A DNA stretch of 54,888 bases from Chloracidobacterium sp. UBA3360 (GTDB lineage Bacteria > Acidobacteriota > Blastocatellia > Pyrinomonadales > Pyrinomonadaceae), in contig DEQS01000054.1 of assembly GCA_002360555.1 (NCBI GenBank), forward strand, positions 1 to 54,888, read 5' to 3'. A program made the position numbers and the translations under genes. The notes under the pieces are model-generated. The model was given only the letters and a program-made list of their open reading frames with translations. It searched no databases and was not told the origin of the DNA. Shown here one piece after another: positions 43,126 to 51,613 of the stretch (the stretch's first letter is position 1; every line of letters begins with the position of its first letter).

Positions 43126-43145
43126 TTTAAATTCACTGGGCGATC

Positions 43146-43260
43146 CGGGCTTTCTTGCCCGTCTTTGACGGTTCTATGATCTGTCATTGGTCACTGTGAA
43201 GAACGAAAGGACGCATAGAAAAATCTGCAAAATCCGCAAAACCCGCAGAATAGGGTTTAC
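43146..43260. repeat. Intergenic hairpin and GCAAAAC-type repeat between dnaK and the next gene
   Basis: CGGGC-TTTCTT-GCCCG (43146-43161) is a small stem. At about 43222-43250 CTGCAAAAT, CCGCAAAAC and CCGCAGAAT form three units at 9-10-bp steps. No gene is evident in this gap. Confidence 0.4.
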
Positions 43261-43293
43261 TTTTTGACGCATTGGTAATAACTTGTCCTATCT

Positions 43294-43695
43294 ATGCGAC
43301 TAAAAGAGACAGAAGAATGGAACGTTTTTACGGGTAAGCAGTTTGGCCGGTCGGTCAAGAAAGAGGCACGTGTGACTTTGGGCTGCTACGGCACCTTTTA
43401 TATGAACTCGCAGGCGTTTATCGAGCTTGGCAGTCCTGCGGCGGTCGAGCTGTTGTTTGATCAGGGCCGACGCCGCATCGGACTCCGACCGGTGCCGCAC
43501 ATGCTGCCGCACGCTTTCAAGATCGTGCCGCACACCAAGGGCGGCTACCATCGCCTATCCGCCGCCGCCTTTTGCCACCACCACGGCATCTTTCACAAAG
43601 GCACACTCCTCTTCCACGGCGTCACGATCGACGAAACCGGAATGATGCGCCTCGACCTCGTCAACACCACCATTGTCACCCGCGGAGCGAGGTAA
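43294..43695 (+). CDS. Conserved hypothetical protein
   Basis: The 133-residue soluble protein has no signal peptide. It has a regular layout: the start EEWNVFTGKQFGRSVKKEARVTL, then IELGSPAAVELLFDQGRRRIGLR, then a His-rich stretch (HMLPHAF, AAFCHHHGIFHKG), and finally DETGMMRLDLVN. I recall similar short proteins in Acidobacteriota, but I cannot name a family or function. The histidine cluster could bind a metal, though the sequence gives no more than that. It is a single gene with its own start at 43294. Confidence 0.65.
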   Translation: MRLKETEEWNVFTGKQFGRSVKKEARVTLGCYGTFYMNSQAFIELGSPAAVELLFDQGRRRIGLRPVPHMLPHAFKIVPHTKGGYHRLSAAAFCHHHGIFHKGTLLFHGVTIDETGMMRLDLVNTTIVTRGAR

Positions 43696-43781
43696 GGCGG
43701 CTCTTTTTGATGTTCGGACACCTATGTATTCTCGTGCATAAAATTTGTCAGGACTTATGACCTGACCTCATTCTTGAGCCG

Positions 43782-43810
43782 TTGACTGGAATTCTAACTT
43801 AACGTATTAT
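43782..43810 (+). promoter_or_regulatory. Promoter of the 1441-residue protein gene
   Basis: TTGACT (43782-43787), a 17-bp spacer and TATTAT (43805-43810) make a good sigma-70-type promoter. The predicted leader is about 60 nt, and AAGGAG lies just before the ATG at 43878. Confidence 0.65.
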
Positions 43811-43877
43811 CGACTCACTTTTTACCGCGCCATAATCCATAAGTTCATCTCAACTGCGGCCCCGAAGGAGTGTTGTT

Positions 43878-46800
43878 ATGTTGAAAAGATCCCTTGATAT
43901 TCGTTTCCTTTTTAGCCGGCTTTTGGTGCCGCGACACCTCATAATAGTTTGCGTAATTATTATCGGAGCTACTATTTTGTTCAGCGTGACAAGCGGCTCT
44001 AAAGCCCGACTGCTGTCCGCAAACCCTCCTACGACTCTTAACGTTACCCCCTTCTTTACAGGTACAGGTGTGGCACCGAACATATACTTTGACACAATGG
44101 TCGTCGATGCATCCGGCCGCGTCATACTTCATGGAGCATGCAATAATTTGCCCAGCTGCAGTAGCGTTTTTTCTATCTCGTCAACCGGATCTCTGAATTG
44201 GCGGTCATCTGATGTTGGTAGTAGTGCCGGAACCAAACAGATACTGACAGATATAAATGACCAGATCTATTATTCGGGGTTGGGAGCCATCTATTCGTTT
44301 GATGCCAATGGCCAAACGGTTAGTGGGTGGCCCATTTCGATTCCGGGTCTAGGCTCTGTTATTCAGGATCCTTCCGACGGAACCATTTTCGCTCGGGGAG
44401 AAAACGGTATTACAACCTTTTCTATTTACGCTATACAGCCGAATGGCGTCCAAAAGTGGCGAAGAGACTATCCAGGGCCGGAAGGCGGACGAACACTTGT
44501 CCAAACCTTTAACGGTGCGGTCGCGACGGTAGCCGCCAACACCAAGGGACTTTTCATGTTGGATCGGATGACAGGTCAGGAAGTATGTAGCAATATCAAC
44601 GGCGGTGGTTACTACTACAGCCTCGTAGGGGATGCAAACGGACTTTTTACGCCATTCCATTCTAAAGTGACCTCATACAATGCAACATGTGGTATGTCCG
44701 AGATCTTTCAGGAAACCAACGATCTGGAACTTCGTACCTACGACGGAGCTAACATTTATGGATTTGATTACCCGGTAAATCCATTCGATCCTAACCAAGA
44801 GCACCCGATTGCGATTTCGCAAAATGGTAGTTTTCTTTGGCGGCAAGCGAATATCAAAATTGATACAAGCGGTATTCTTTCGGTGAAGAATGGCATTCTT
44901 TATGTCATTGGCAGGGACGTTTCCGACTCAGACAAGAATAAACTCTTTCTACTAAACAAGGACACCGGGACAATCGCCGATAGACTGGACTTGGCCCCAT
45001 ATTGCACGGCTTGCGGTTTTGCGGTAACCGCAGACGGAACGATGTTCCTTAATGATCAGCAGAACAGAAACATTTTTAAGGTGGAACGAGTCGTTAACCC
45101 AACCCCAACCCCAACTCCAACCCCAACGCCAAGTCCGACACCGACGCCGGGCACAACACCGGTGATACAAGGGGTTACTCGGACCTTGACCGGCCGCTAT
45201 TTCCTGCAGGGCCTAAACGAATCCAACATTTTTGATTTGAACGTCAATTGGAACGGCTCTCCGGGTCTAGTGAGATTCCAGGTTAATAACAGTCCAACAT
45301 TTGACGTTACCGGAAATTCGACGGGGGCGAGTCACGCGTTCAATATGAACACGGCTTTTACGCCTAGCTTTTCACCGTCAATAATAACGATGGTACCGAT
45401 TAATGCCCAGAGCGTTGTGGGTTCAGGGGCGACTGAGGCTCTCTATGTCTTTCCATTTCCTTCATGGCTCCAAACCGCGCTGAACCTCGATCCCGGAGCA
45501 TTGAACTCGGTGGCGGCCGCCGGAGAAGTAAGGAGTGATTTCAAAGTTACTTTTCCTGCAAGACCGTTTCGGGCAAAGGTTACTCTGCCGAGCAGTCTCC
45601 CGTACATTGGTGGTCCATTGGGCATAAAGGATACATTTGTACGCGTGAGAGGATTTGCGACTTCGGCAGGCAACGGAAGTCTTACTCTAGCCGGTGGTAC
45701 GGGTTTTCAGGCCCTTCAGCAAGAGGCCGAAGTAGAAGTGTCCGGCACCGCTAATGTGTCACTCCGCCAACCAGGAGGACTAAACGTGACCTCTGGTTCA
45801 TTTAATGCACGAGGAAGAGGAGTTTTGTCCCGCGAGGAAGGAATCATAAGCGCCATTCCCGCCCTCAGCGCCTATAGTGGCTTGCCGGTTATCAAGCAGT
45901 TTAATAATGTCGTTCGCCTTCGGGCAGAACTCAGGCCAACGGTAGACTTTGGGCTTAACTTCAAGCAGGATTCAGCTGGAAATCTAAATTTCGTTTCCAG
46001 CACCGGCCAATTTGGTATGGATCTTCGGGCCGTTCTCATGGCTCGGGTTAATGATCACATTTCTGCCCAGGCCTGGGTGAGCGGTGGCGGAACCGCCACG
46101 CTCGGTTATCCGGCCCCCATCTTACGGAACGGTGAACTCAAGACTGAGGCGGGTATCAAGTTTACCATCAATTATCTGATCAATATCGAGCAAGAGTTTA
46201 AGCAGACTTGGAAATGTTCTTGGGTTCAAAACACAGACCCAGATGTGGACCCGATTCCTAACTGTTTTGGCGGGGCGTCGTTCGCCAGTTTCCGTCCGAA
46301 ATCGGGACTTGCGTTGCGAAAACACAATTATTCACAATTTGGCCGTTACGAAGATCTGCAGTCACAAACGGATCAACGACGTGCCAAAACGATCGTTGAA
46401 AAGGCTGCCGCCCCTAGCGTAGACACTACGATTGTAGCCAATGTGTTCGCCGGTGCGGAACCCAAGGTAGTGAGTATTGGGGCCTCGTCGAAACTTTTAT
46501 TATGGGTGCGCCAAAATCCATCGCTTCCTATTCTCCAGTCCACAGAGATCGCTTGGAGCCGCTTTGATGGTACTACCTGGAGCAGTCCAAGCGTGATAGT
46601 TAGTGATACCCGAGCCGAAGCGTCCCCAGTGGCAAGTGTTGACTCGAACGGAAAGATCGTCGCCGCCTGGACCAGAGTGAAAAGTTCATCTTTTTCCGCT
46701 CCAATTACTACAATCGAACAGCTACCTGACTTCTATAAACAGTTCGAGGTCGTTAGCTCGGTATTTGATCCGGCATCGGCATCATGGGGACCGGTCACGT

Positions 46801-48203
46801 CGCTAACCGACGATCTAGCTCTAGACACAAGCCTGAGGCTCTCTGCCGATCGGAACGGAAAACTCCTTTTAACATGGCAGTCTAACCCTAGCGGTGAGTT
46901 CAGTGCTTCGGCCGGTGCAGCTGCCACGCTGAAATTTAGCGTCTGGAGCGGTAGCGGTTGGAGCTCACCCGGTTCTGTTGCAACCAATTTAGTAAATATT
47001 AGTGAGCACACGGCGGCGATCAACGGTAATAGTGCGTTTGTTATTGTACCGCAGGACCCCGATTTAAGCGTGCCGAACGATAGACGATTGCTCTCTTACA
47101 CGTGGAATGGTTCGAGCTGGACCGCTTCTTCGGTCTTCGCAGGCGGGTCTGTAGATAATCTTCTTCCGTCTGCCGTCTATGATTTGCAGGGTAATGGACA
47201 GGTGATCTGGTTGCGGGGGGCGGATCTAGTCCAAGCCAGCTTGTCGAATCCTGTGCCGGCGGTGGTTCGCACGGCAAGTAACTCGTCTGCTTTCTTCGGG
47301 TCTCGGCTGCTTATAGGCCCGCAGGGAAATCTAACGCTGGTATGGCAAGAGGTCGCCAACGAGGGGCCCGCCAACATATTCGCGGCTATCTACGATTCCA
47401 ATACAAATACTTGGAGCGAGGATATAAAGCTCAATGAAGACGACTGGCAGTCAAGCGCTGGGAGCCCATCGTTTGATTCCCTAGGGGTTCTTAATATGGC
47501 GTATTTGGCAACACAAATAGGCCGCACCACAAACACCGTGACAATTGATGGAGAGACTTTTGAGGTTCCGAACATCCCAGTGCCCGGGCAAACGGATATA
47601 CGGCTTCTCCAATATTCCTTGACAAGTGATTTGTCTGTTACGGATGACGATCTAGCTTTGTCCCCTGCTTTACCAGTTGCGAATGAGGTTTGTTCGGTAA
47701 CGGTAAAAATTCACAATCCAGGTGCTTTTCCTCTCAATAACTTTTCCGTAAGTCTATATGGCGGTGGAAATTCCACTCTACTCGCAACATCGCGAATAAC
47801 CGAGGCGCTTCCCGGAGGTGCTGCACGCGACATTGTTCTTATCTTCATATATCCTGCTACGACTCAGAATCTCTCCGCGGTGGTTGATTCTGATCTCGAG
47901 ATTAATGAGTTTTCGGAAACAAATAATCGAGCTGACCTGAGATTTTCTGTTTCACTTGGCGGACGAGTTTTCACCACTATTGGCCGAGGGGTAAAGAATG
48001 CAAAAGTACACTTAATAGATCCTAGTGGGTTGGAACCTGAACGGATTGTTGTCTCGGATTTAGACGGCTTCTACAAATTTGAAAATGTTGTCGTCGGCAA
48101 AACGTACTCCGTTCGAGCCTCCCAACGTCGATTTACTTTCCCTCAGCAGTTAGTAACGATAACGGAAGCATTGGCGAATGTGAATTTTGAAGCTAGCCCT
48201 TAG
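43878..48203 (+). CDS. Large secreted multidomain protein (beta-propeller-like, CARDB, C-terminal regulatory-like domain)
   Basis: The 1441-residue protein has a hydrophobic anchor or signal at about residues 20-38. Then comes a repeated WSVDxxG-like, PQQ-propeller-like section (about 60-400), a Pro-Thr linker (about 407-425), a beta-rich middle, and a second propeller-like set of W-rich repeats (about 840-1240: SRFDGTTWSSP, WNGSSWTASS, DSNTNTWSED). A CARDB-like adhesion domain follows (about 1255-1355, LALSPALPVANEVCSVTVKI). A C-terminal carboxypeptidase-regulatory-like domain ends it (about 1361-1441, RRFTFPQQLVTI). It is probably exported and surface attached. Its codon use is less C-ending than the neighbours. 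The next codon after its TAG stop continues an open frame encoding another copy of the last domain type. Confidence 0.85.
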   Translation: MLKRSLDIRFLFSRLLVPRHLIIVCVIIIGATILFSVTSGSKARLLSANPPTTLNVTPFFTGTGVAPNIYFDTMVVDASGRVILHGACNNLPSCSSVFSISSTGSLNWRSSDVGSSAGTKQILTDINDQIYYSGLGAIYSFDANGQTVSGWPISIPGLGSVIQDPSDGTIFARGENGITTFSIYAIQPNGVQKWRRDYPGPEGGRTLVQTFNGAVATVAANTKGLFMLDRMTGQEVCSNINGGGYYYSLVGDANGLFTPFHSKVTSYNATCGMSEIFQETNDLELRTYDGANIYGFDYPVNPFDPNQEHPIAISQNGSFLWRQANIKIDTSGILSVKNGILYVIGRDVSDSDKNKLFLLNKDTGTIADRLDLAPYCTACGFAVTADGTMFLNDQQNRNIFKVERVVNPTPTPTPTPTPSPTPTPGTTPVIQGVTRTLTGRYFLQGLNESNIFDLNVNWNGSPGLVRFQVNNSPTFDVTGNSTGASHAFNMNTAFTPSFSPSIITMVPINAQSVVGSGATEALYVFPFPSWLQTALNLDPGALNSVAAAGEVRSDFKVTFPARPFRAKVTLPSSLPYIGGPLGIKDTFVRVRGFATSAGNGSLTLAGGTGFQALQQEAEVEVSGTANVSLRQPGGLNVTSGSFNARGRGVLSREEGIISAIPALSAYSGLPVIKQFNNVVRLRAELRPTVDFGLNFKQDSAGNLNFVSSTGQFGMDLRAVLMARVNDHISAQAWVSGGGTATLGYPAPILRNGELKTEAGIKFTINYLINIEQEFKQTWKCSWVQNTDPDVDPIPNCFGGASFASFRPKSGLALRKHNYSQFGRYEDLQSQTDQRRAKTIVEKAAAPSVDTTIVANVFAGAEPKVVSIGASSKLLLWVRQNPSLPILQSTEIAWSRFDGTTWSSPSVIVSDTRAEASPVASVDSNGKIVAAWTRVKSSSFSAPITTIEQLPDFYKQFEVVSSVFDPASASWGPVTSLTDDLALDTSLRLSADRNGKLLLTWQSNPSGEFSASAGAAATLKFSVWSGSGWSSPGSVATNLVNISEHTAAINGNSAFVIVPQDPDLSVPNDRRLLSYTWNGSSWTASSVFAGGSVDNLLPSAVYDLQGNGQVIWLRGADLVQASLSNPVPAVVRTASNSSAFFGSRLLIGPQGNLTLVWQEVANEGPANIFAAIYDSNTNTWSEDIKLNEDDWQSSAGSPSFDSLGVLNMAYLATQIGRTTNTVTIDGETFEVPNIPVPGQTDIRLLQYSLTSDLSVTDDDLALSPALPVANEVCSVTVKIHNPGAFPLNNFSVSLYGGGNSTLLATSRITEALPGGAARDIVLIFIYPATTQNLSAVVDSDLEINEFSETNNRADLRFSVSLGGRVFTTIGRGVKNAKVHLIDPSGLEPERIVVSDLDGFYKFENVVVGKTYSVRASQRRFTFPQQLVTITEALANVNFEASP

Positions 48204-48638
48204 CCAGGGAATCGCACTTGGACTTACAGTTCCGATTCGGCATGGCTGACATTAGGGACGTCAGGTGTATTGACGGGTCCGCAGCAGGCTGCGTTTACGG
48301 CTCCCAATGCTTTCACTAGCCGGACTGCGAGGGTCACGGTCACTGACGGCACGATGACGGGTGAGTTCACGATCACGCAGCCCGGTCCCGCGAACATAAG
48401 CGGACGCGTTTTGAATAGAGATGGTCGTGGGGTAACAAATGCTACGGTGACCGCTGTGAGTAATAATGGCCCGCCAATTACCTTCAGAACAAATCGATTC
48501 GGATACTACCACTTTGATAACTTGCCCGCCGGGGTAGTTTACACGTTGAGCGCCAGTAGTAGGCGTTATTCGTTCGAAAGCCGCTTTGTTCAATTAGTCG
48601 ATGCTCTTAGCGACGTGGATTTCACAGCGAATCCATAG
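48204..48638 (+). pseudogene. In-frame displaced Ig/BACON-like plus C-terminal regulatory-like domain
   Basis: The sequence after the TAG stop of the large gene is open in the same frame for about 144 codons. It first encodes a BACON/Ig-like repeat (TWTYSSDSAWLTLGTSG, ARVTVTDGTMTGEFTITQPG). It then encodes the recurring C-terminal domain (SGRVLNRDGRGVTNATV, FGYYHFDNL, SSRRYSFESRF, ending VDFTANP). It lacks its own ATG and ribosome site; only a TTG at 48270 could start it. It is either a piece of a lost paralogue or the remains of a longer protein now cut by a stop. Confidence 0.7.
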
Positions 48639-48668
48639 CCGTATATCGTTGGGCGGAGCCCGAAAGAC

Positions 48669-48767
48669 TTTCAACCGTCGCTGACGCGACGCGGGACCTT
48701 CTTCTCTACTCTGACCGTGGGTTTAAACCCACGGCTAAGTTCATTTGATCGCTACGCGACCAAGGCG
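48669..48767. repeat. Second copy of the CCGTGGGTT-type palindromic element
   Basis: CCGTGGGTTTAAACCCACGG and the flanking GGCTAAGTTCA and CGCTACGCGAC words match the right half of the element at 11965-12152. The left part (TCAACCGTCGCTGACGCGAC) resembles its inner arm. The rest of the gap to 48903 has no gene; a GGA-rich site lies before the next ATG. Confidence 0.75.
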
Positions 48768-48903
48768 TCGGCAACCGTCAAAAAATCTAACCAAAGGACA
48801 GCGAACCTCGTATTAACTGCATCTGTAATTTGAGACTGGAAAATCTGCTCTGATATATTTACATATTCGAATATCCAAGTTTGTTAAGGAAATTGTCATT
48901 ACT

Positions 48904-49842
48904 ATGAAAAGAACGTTTTCGGCCGTCGTCATTATGCTGGCTGCGGTTTTGTTTATCTCGAGCGCCAATGCTCAAAAGCAACCATCAAAAGAAGATCTTT
49001 TGAAAGAGATCGCCACGCTGTCTAATACCAAAAAGCCCGAGGATACCGCTAAGGCGTATGAGGTTGGGAAAAGCTATTTAGCAAGGTTTGGCAAGGATAC
49101 GGACAACAATACGGTTAAGGTACGTGCATACGTCGACGCCTATCGGCAAAAGCAGTTTTTTGTGCAGCTCGACGCTAAGAATTACAACGATGGTTTTGCA
49201 CTTGGCAAAGAGATACTAGCCGAACAGCCGGACAATCTCGATGTACTGATGAACTTGGCGTACGCAGGTTACGCGACATCGACGACACCCGAAGGAGCTG
49301 CATATACAAATGACGCGATCGCGTATTCGCGAAAGAGCGTTCAATTGCTCGATGCGGGGACGGCTCCTAAATCGTTCGCGCCGTTTCTCGATAAAAACGA
49401 TGCGACGGCGTATATGTATTTTATCGACGGCAGTTTGTCGTTGGAAAAAGAACCTGCTACTGCCGCCGGAAATATCTATAAAGCGACACAGATCGACTCA
49501 CAGATCAAGAACGACGCTCTAGCGTATTATCTGATCGCGATGTACTACGAGGGCATTTACGCAAAACTATCAACCGACCTCAAAGCTAGAACCGCCGCGA
49601 AAACGATAACCGATGACGAAGCAAAAAAAGTACAGGCTAGGATCAACGAAGCGATCGACATGATGCTCGACGCGTACGCCAGAACGTGCAAACGTGCCGA
49701 GACCACGAAAAACCCTAATTACGGTCAGTGGAAAGCCCGTCTGGACCAGGTGTATAAGTTTCGCAGGGGTTCGGACTCGGGTATCGCTGAGTTTATTACC
49801 TACAAAAACACAACACCGCTGCCGGATCCCAGCAAATTCTAA
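48904..49842 (+). CDS. Secreted TPR-like repeat protein
   Basis: The 312-residue protein has a signal peptide (MKRTFSAVVIMLAAVLFISSANA then QK). The mature protein is helical, with TPR-like pairs (AKAYEVGKSYLARFGKD, GFALGKEILAEQPDNLDVLM, AYTNDAIAYSRKSVQLLD). No catalytic motif is seen. It is likely a periplasmic or outer-membrane-associated scaffold. The ribosome site (AAGGAA) is 13 bp before the ATG, slightly far. A strong terminator follows. Confidence 0.75.
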   Translation: MKRTFSAVVIMLAAVLFISSANAQKQPSKEDLLKEIATLSNTKKPEDTAKAYEVGKSYLARFGKDTDNNTVKVRAYVDAYRQKQFFVQLDAKNYNDGFALGKEILAEQPDNLDVLMNLAYAGYATSTTPEGAAYTNDAIAYSRKSVQLLDAGTAPKSFAPFLDKNDATAYMYFIDGSLSLEKEPATAAGNIYKATQIDSQIKNDALAYYLIAMYYEGIYAKLSTDLKARTAAKTITDDEAKKVQARINEAIDMMLDAYARTCKRAETTKNPNYGQWKARLDQVYKFRRGSDSGIAEFITYKNTTPLPDPSKF

Positions 49843-49850
49843 TTTAAAGA

Positions 49851-49880
49851 AAAGGCGACCCAAGGGTCGCCTTTTCTACC
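49851..49880. terminator. Bidirectional terminator
   Basis: AAAGGCGACCC and GGGTCGCCTTT form a perfect stem with a two-base loop, flanked by A on the left and T on the right. It serves the converging TPR-like and haem-c protein genes. Confidence 0.9.
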
Positions 49881-49892
49881 AATGGTTAATGT

Positions 49893-50744
49893 TTATTGCC
49901 GAATGTTCCAATACTGACCGATGAAATCAATATCGGTCATATTGTCCATCACTTGTACAACCCTGGAGTCAAAGTGAAAACGCCTCGATGAAACATCAAT
50001 GACATAGGAAGACCCTACCTCGACATCGACCAGTCTAAACGAACCAAATCTCGTTGTAAGCGTAGTTCGCCGGACTCCGTTGGGGCCTGTGATCGTTACC
50101 CTGGCGTTTGTCAGGCCGCGGCCCTCGGGCGTCAACACCCTTCCGGAAATCTCAACGAGCGAGGCCGTCGTAATGGGAGGAATGACAACTGATCTGACGT
50201 AGGTCTGATCGCCGCTTTCGTCACCGCTGTCATCGGCTTGCAGGCCGGCGGCGTAGAGCGTCACATTTCCAACATTGGTCGCCGGAGCAGTCCAGCTAAA
50301 TGACCAGCCTGCCGATAGAGTTTGCCCGGAAAATGTACCGGCCGATGTTTGAGTCACATAGCTCTTTGTTCCTGAAACTCTTACCCGCGTATTAGTGTTA
50401 AGATTTGCAACCGTGCCCGCCATCGCGTTTCCGCTTGTTAGCGGTATCAACTCAAATCCCCATGCCCGGCGGGTTGTATCGGTCGTCGCGTGCTGTACCT
50501 GGATCGTATATGTCTGCCCCGGAACATAGCCTGACGGGGCTACGACATTAAACACCCCCGTGTTAGTGCCTGCATTATGGCAGTCCGTACATGTCTGTTC
50601 TCCAGGCGCACCGGTTCGGGCAGTCGGAGCTCCGTTTATCGAGGCCTCCGCCTTAAAAAAAGTCGAGTTGAAAAATAAGATCGCGAACCCTAAGGTGAAA
50701 AGAGCGAGTACGCCTAGTTTGATATTTTTGATCGTTGAACCCAT
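49893..50744 (-). CDS. Secreted mono-haem (CxxCH) protein with choice-of-anchor-V-type domain and C-terminal regulatory-like domain
   Basis: The 283-residue protein has an N-terminal signal anchor (about 10-30). A single haem-c motif TCTDCH (Cys52, Cys55, His56) follows, in a context (GAPTARTGAPGEQTCTDCHNAG) like choice-of-anchor-V proteins. A beta-sandwich comes next (YTIQVQHATTDTTRRAWGFE), then the recurring C-terminal domain (ISGRVLTPEGRGLTNARV, SSRRFHFDSRV). The AGGAGG ribosome site seven bases before the ATG at 50744 fixes the start. It may act in electron transfer or as a sensor outside the cell. The haem-c ligand count is one; no other redox motif is present. Confidence 0.85.
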   Translation of the reverse strand: MGSTIKNIKLGVLALFTLGFAILFFNSTFFKAEASINGAPTARTGAPGEQTCTDCHNAGTNTGVFNVVAPSGYVPGQTYTIQVQHATTDTTRRAWGFELIPLTSGNAMAGTVANLNTNTRVRVSGTKSYVTQTSAGTFSGQTLSAGWSFSWTAPATNVGNVTLYAAGLQADDSGDESGDQTYVRSVVIPPITTASLVEISGRVLTPEGRGLTNARVTITGPNGVRRTTLTTRFGSFRLVDVEVGSSYVIDVSSRRFHFDSRVVQVMDNMTDIDFIGQYWNIRQ

Positions 50745-50998
50745 GAAAACCTCCTGGTGATCTTTGTGTGCGGCCGTCATCAAACAACATTGCGAGGGAG
50801 GCCAAAAAGACGACGGTGCATACTGAAGTGAATTAAGTCGTTGTCAAAATGGCTACCTTGGCGGGTGCAAATGCTGTGCCGCCGAGGAGTTGAGGTTTTA
50901 CTGAGTAAATATCGGAAAGATATTGTGAGTTTAAACAATGTTGTGCGAACTTTTGCACGGAAACCGCTTAATTTTTCGCTATGTTTAATTGAGGCGAA

Positions 50999-51613
50999 TT
51001 ATGCCTGATCAGGAGATGATCCGGCATCAGCGTCGCGCATGAGTTTGGCGACATGAAAGATGTAATGCCCGCCTGAGAAAACGGCAAACGCGACGACCGT
51101 CGTGTAAACCGTCGGGAGATAAAACCCGCGCAGCTCAGGGAAAACCGCCGCGACAAGGATCAATATTACGCCGACGACCTGGACAAACGTGCTTGCTTTG
51201 CCCAGCCAAGAAGGCTTAAAGCCGCGAAAGCCCGTCATCACATTTATCGCACCGGCAACGGCGATGATCGCAATATCGCGGCCGATGACGGTGGCAGTCA
51301 CCCAAAAAGGTACAGGCAAATGCCGCGGTGTGCCGACAACGCTCGAAAGCGTCAGCATGATAAAGGCAGTCGTCATCAGCAGCTTATCGGCGATCGGATC
51401 GATGATCGTGCCTAGCTCCGATTCTTGCTTGAAATGCCGCGCAACGAACCCGTCAACCCCGTCAGACACACCGGCGATCGTAAATACGACGAGAGCCCAA
51501 CCTTCGCGGTTATAGACGAGCAGCATCGCAAAAACCGGTATCAACGCCATCCGCAGAAACGTCAGCAGATTTGGGATCGTGATTATTTTTGTGGAAACGA
51601 CGGGTTCGGTCAT
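50999..51613 (-). CDS. pgsA: CDP-diacylglycerol--glycerol-3-phosphate 3-phosphatidyltransferase
   Basis: The 204-residue membrane enzyme has the CDP-alcohol phosphotransferase signature D-G-x2-A-R-x8-G-x3-D-x3-D as SDGVDGFVARHFKQESELGT then IIDPIADK. It has about five hydrophobic helices. It makes phosphatidylglycerol phosphate, the step toward phosphatidylglycerol and cardiolipin. The start at 51613 overlaps the preceding metallophosphoesterase stop by 4 bp (ATGA), so the two are translated together. Confidence 0.92.
   Translation of the reverse strand: MTEPVVSTKIITIPNLLTFLRMALIPVFAMLLVYNREGWALVVFTIAGVSDGVDGFVARHFKQESELGTIIDPIADKLLMTTAFIMLTLSSVVGTPRHLPVPFWVTATVIGRDIAIIAVAGAINVMTGFRGFKPSWLGKASTFVQVVGVILILVAAVFPELRGFYLPTVYTTVVAFAVFSGGHYIFHVAKLMRDADAGSSPDQA

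Noticed and set aside
43029..43293. tRNA or other structured RNA gene in the dnaK upstream gap
   Set aside because: No cloverleaf, CCA end or conserved RNA motif could be made; the gap is explained by the promoter, operator and short repeats.
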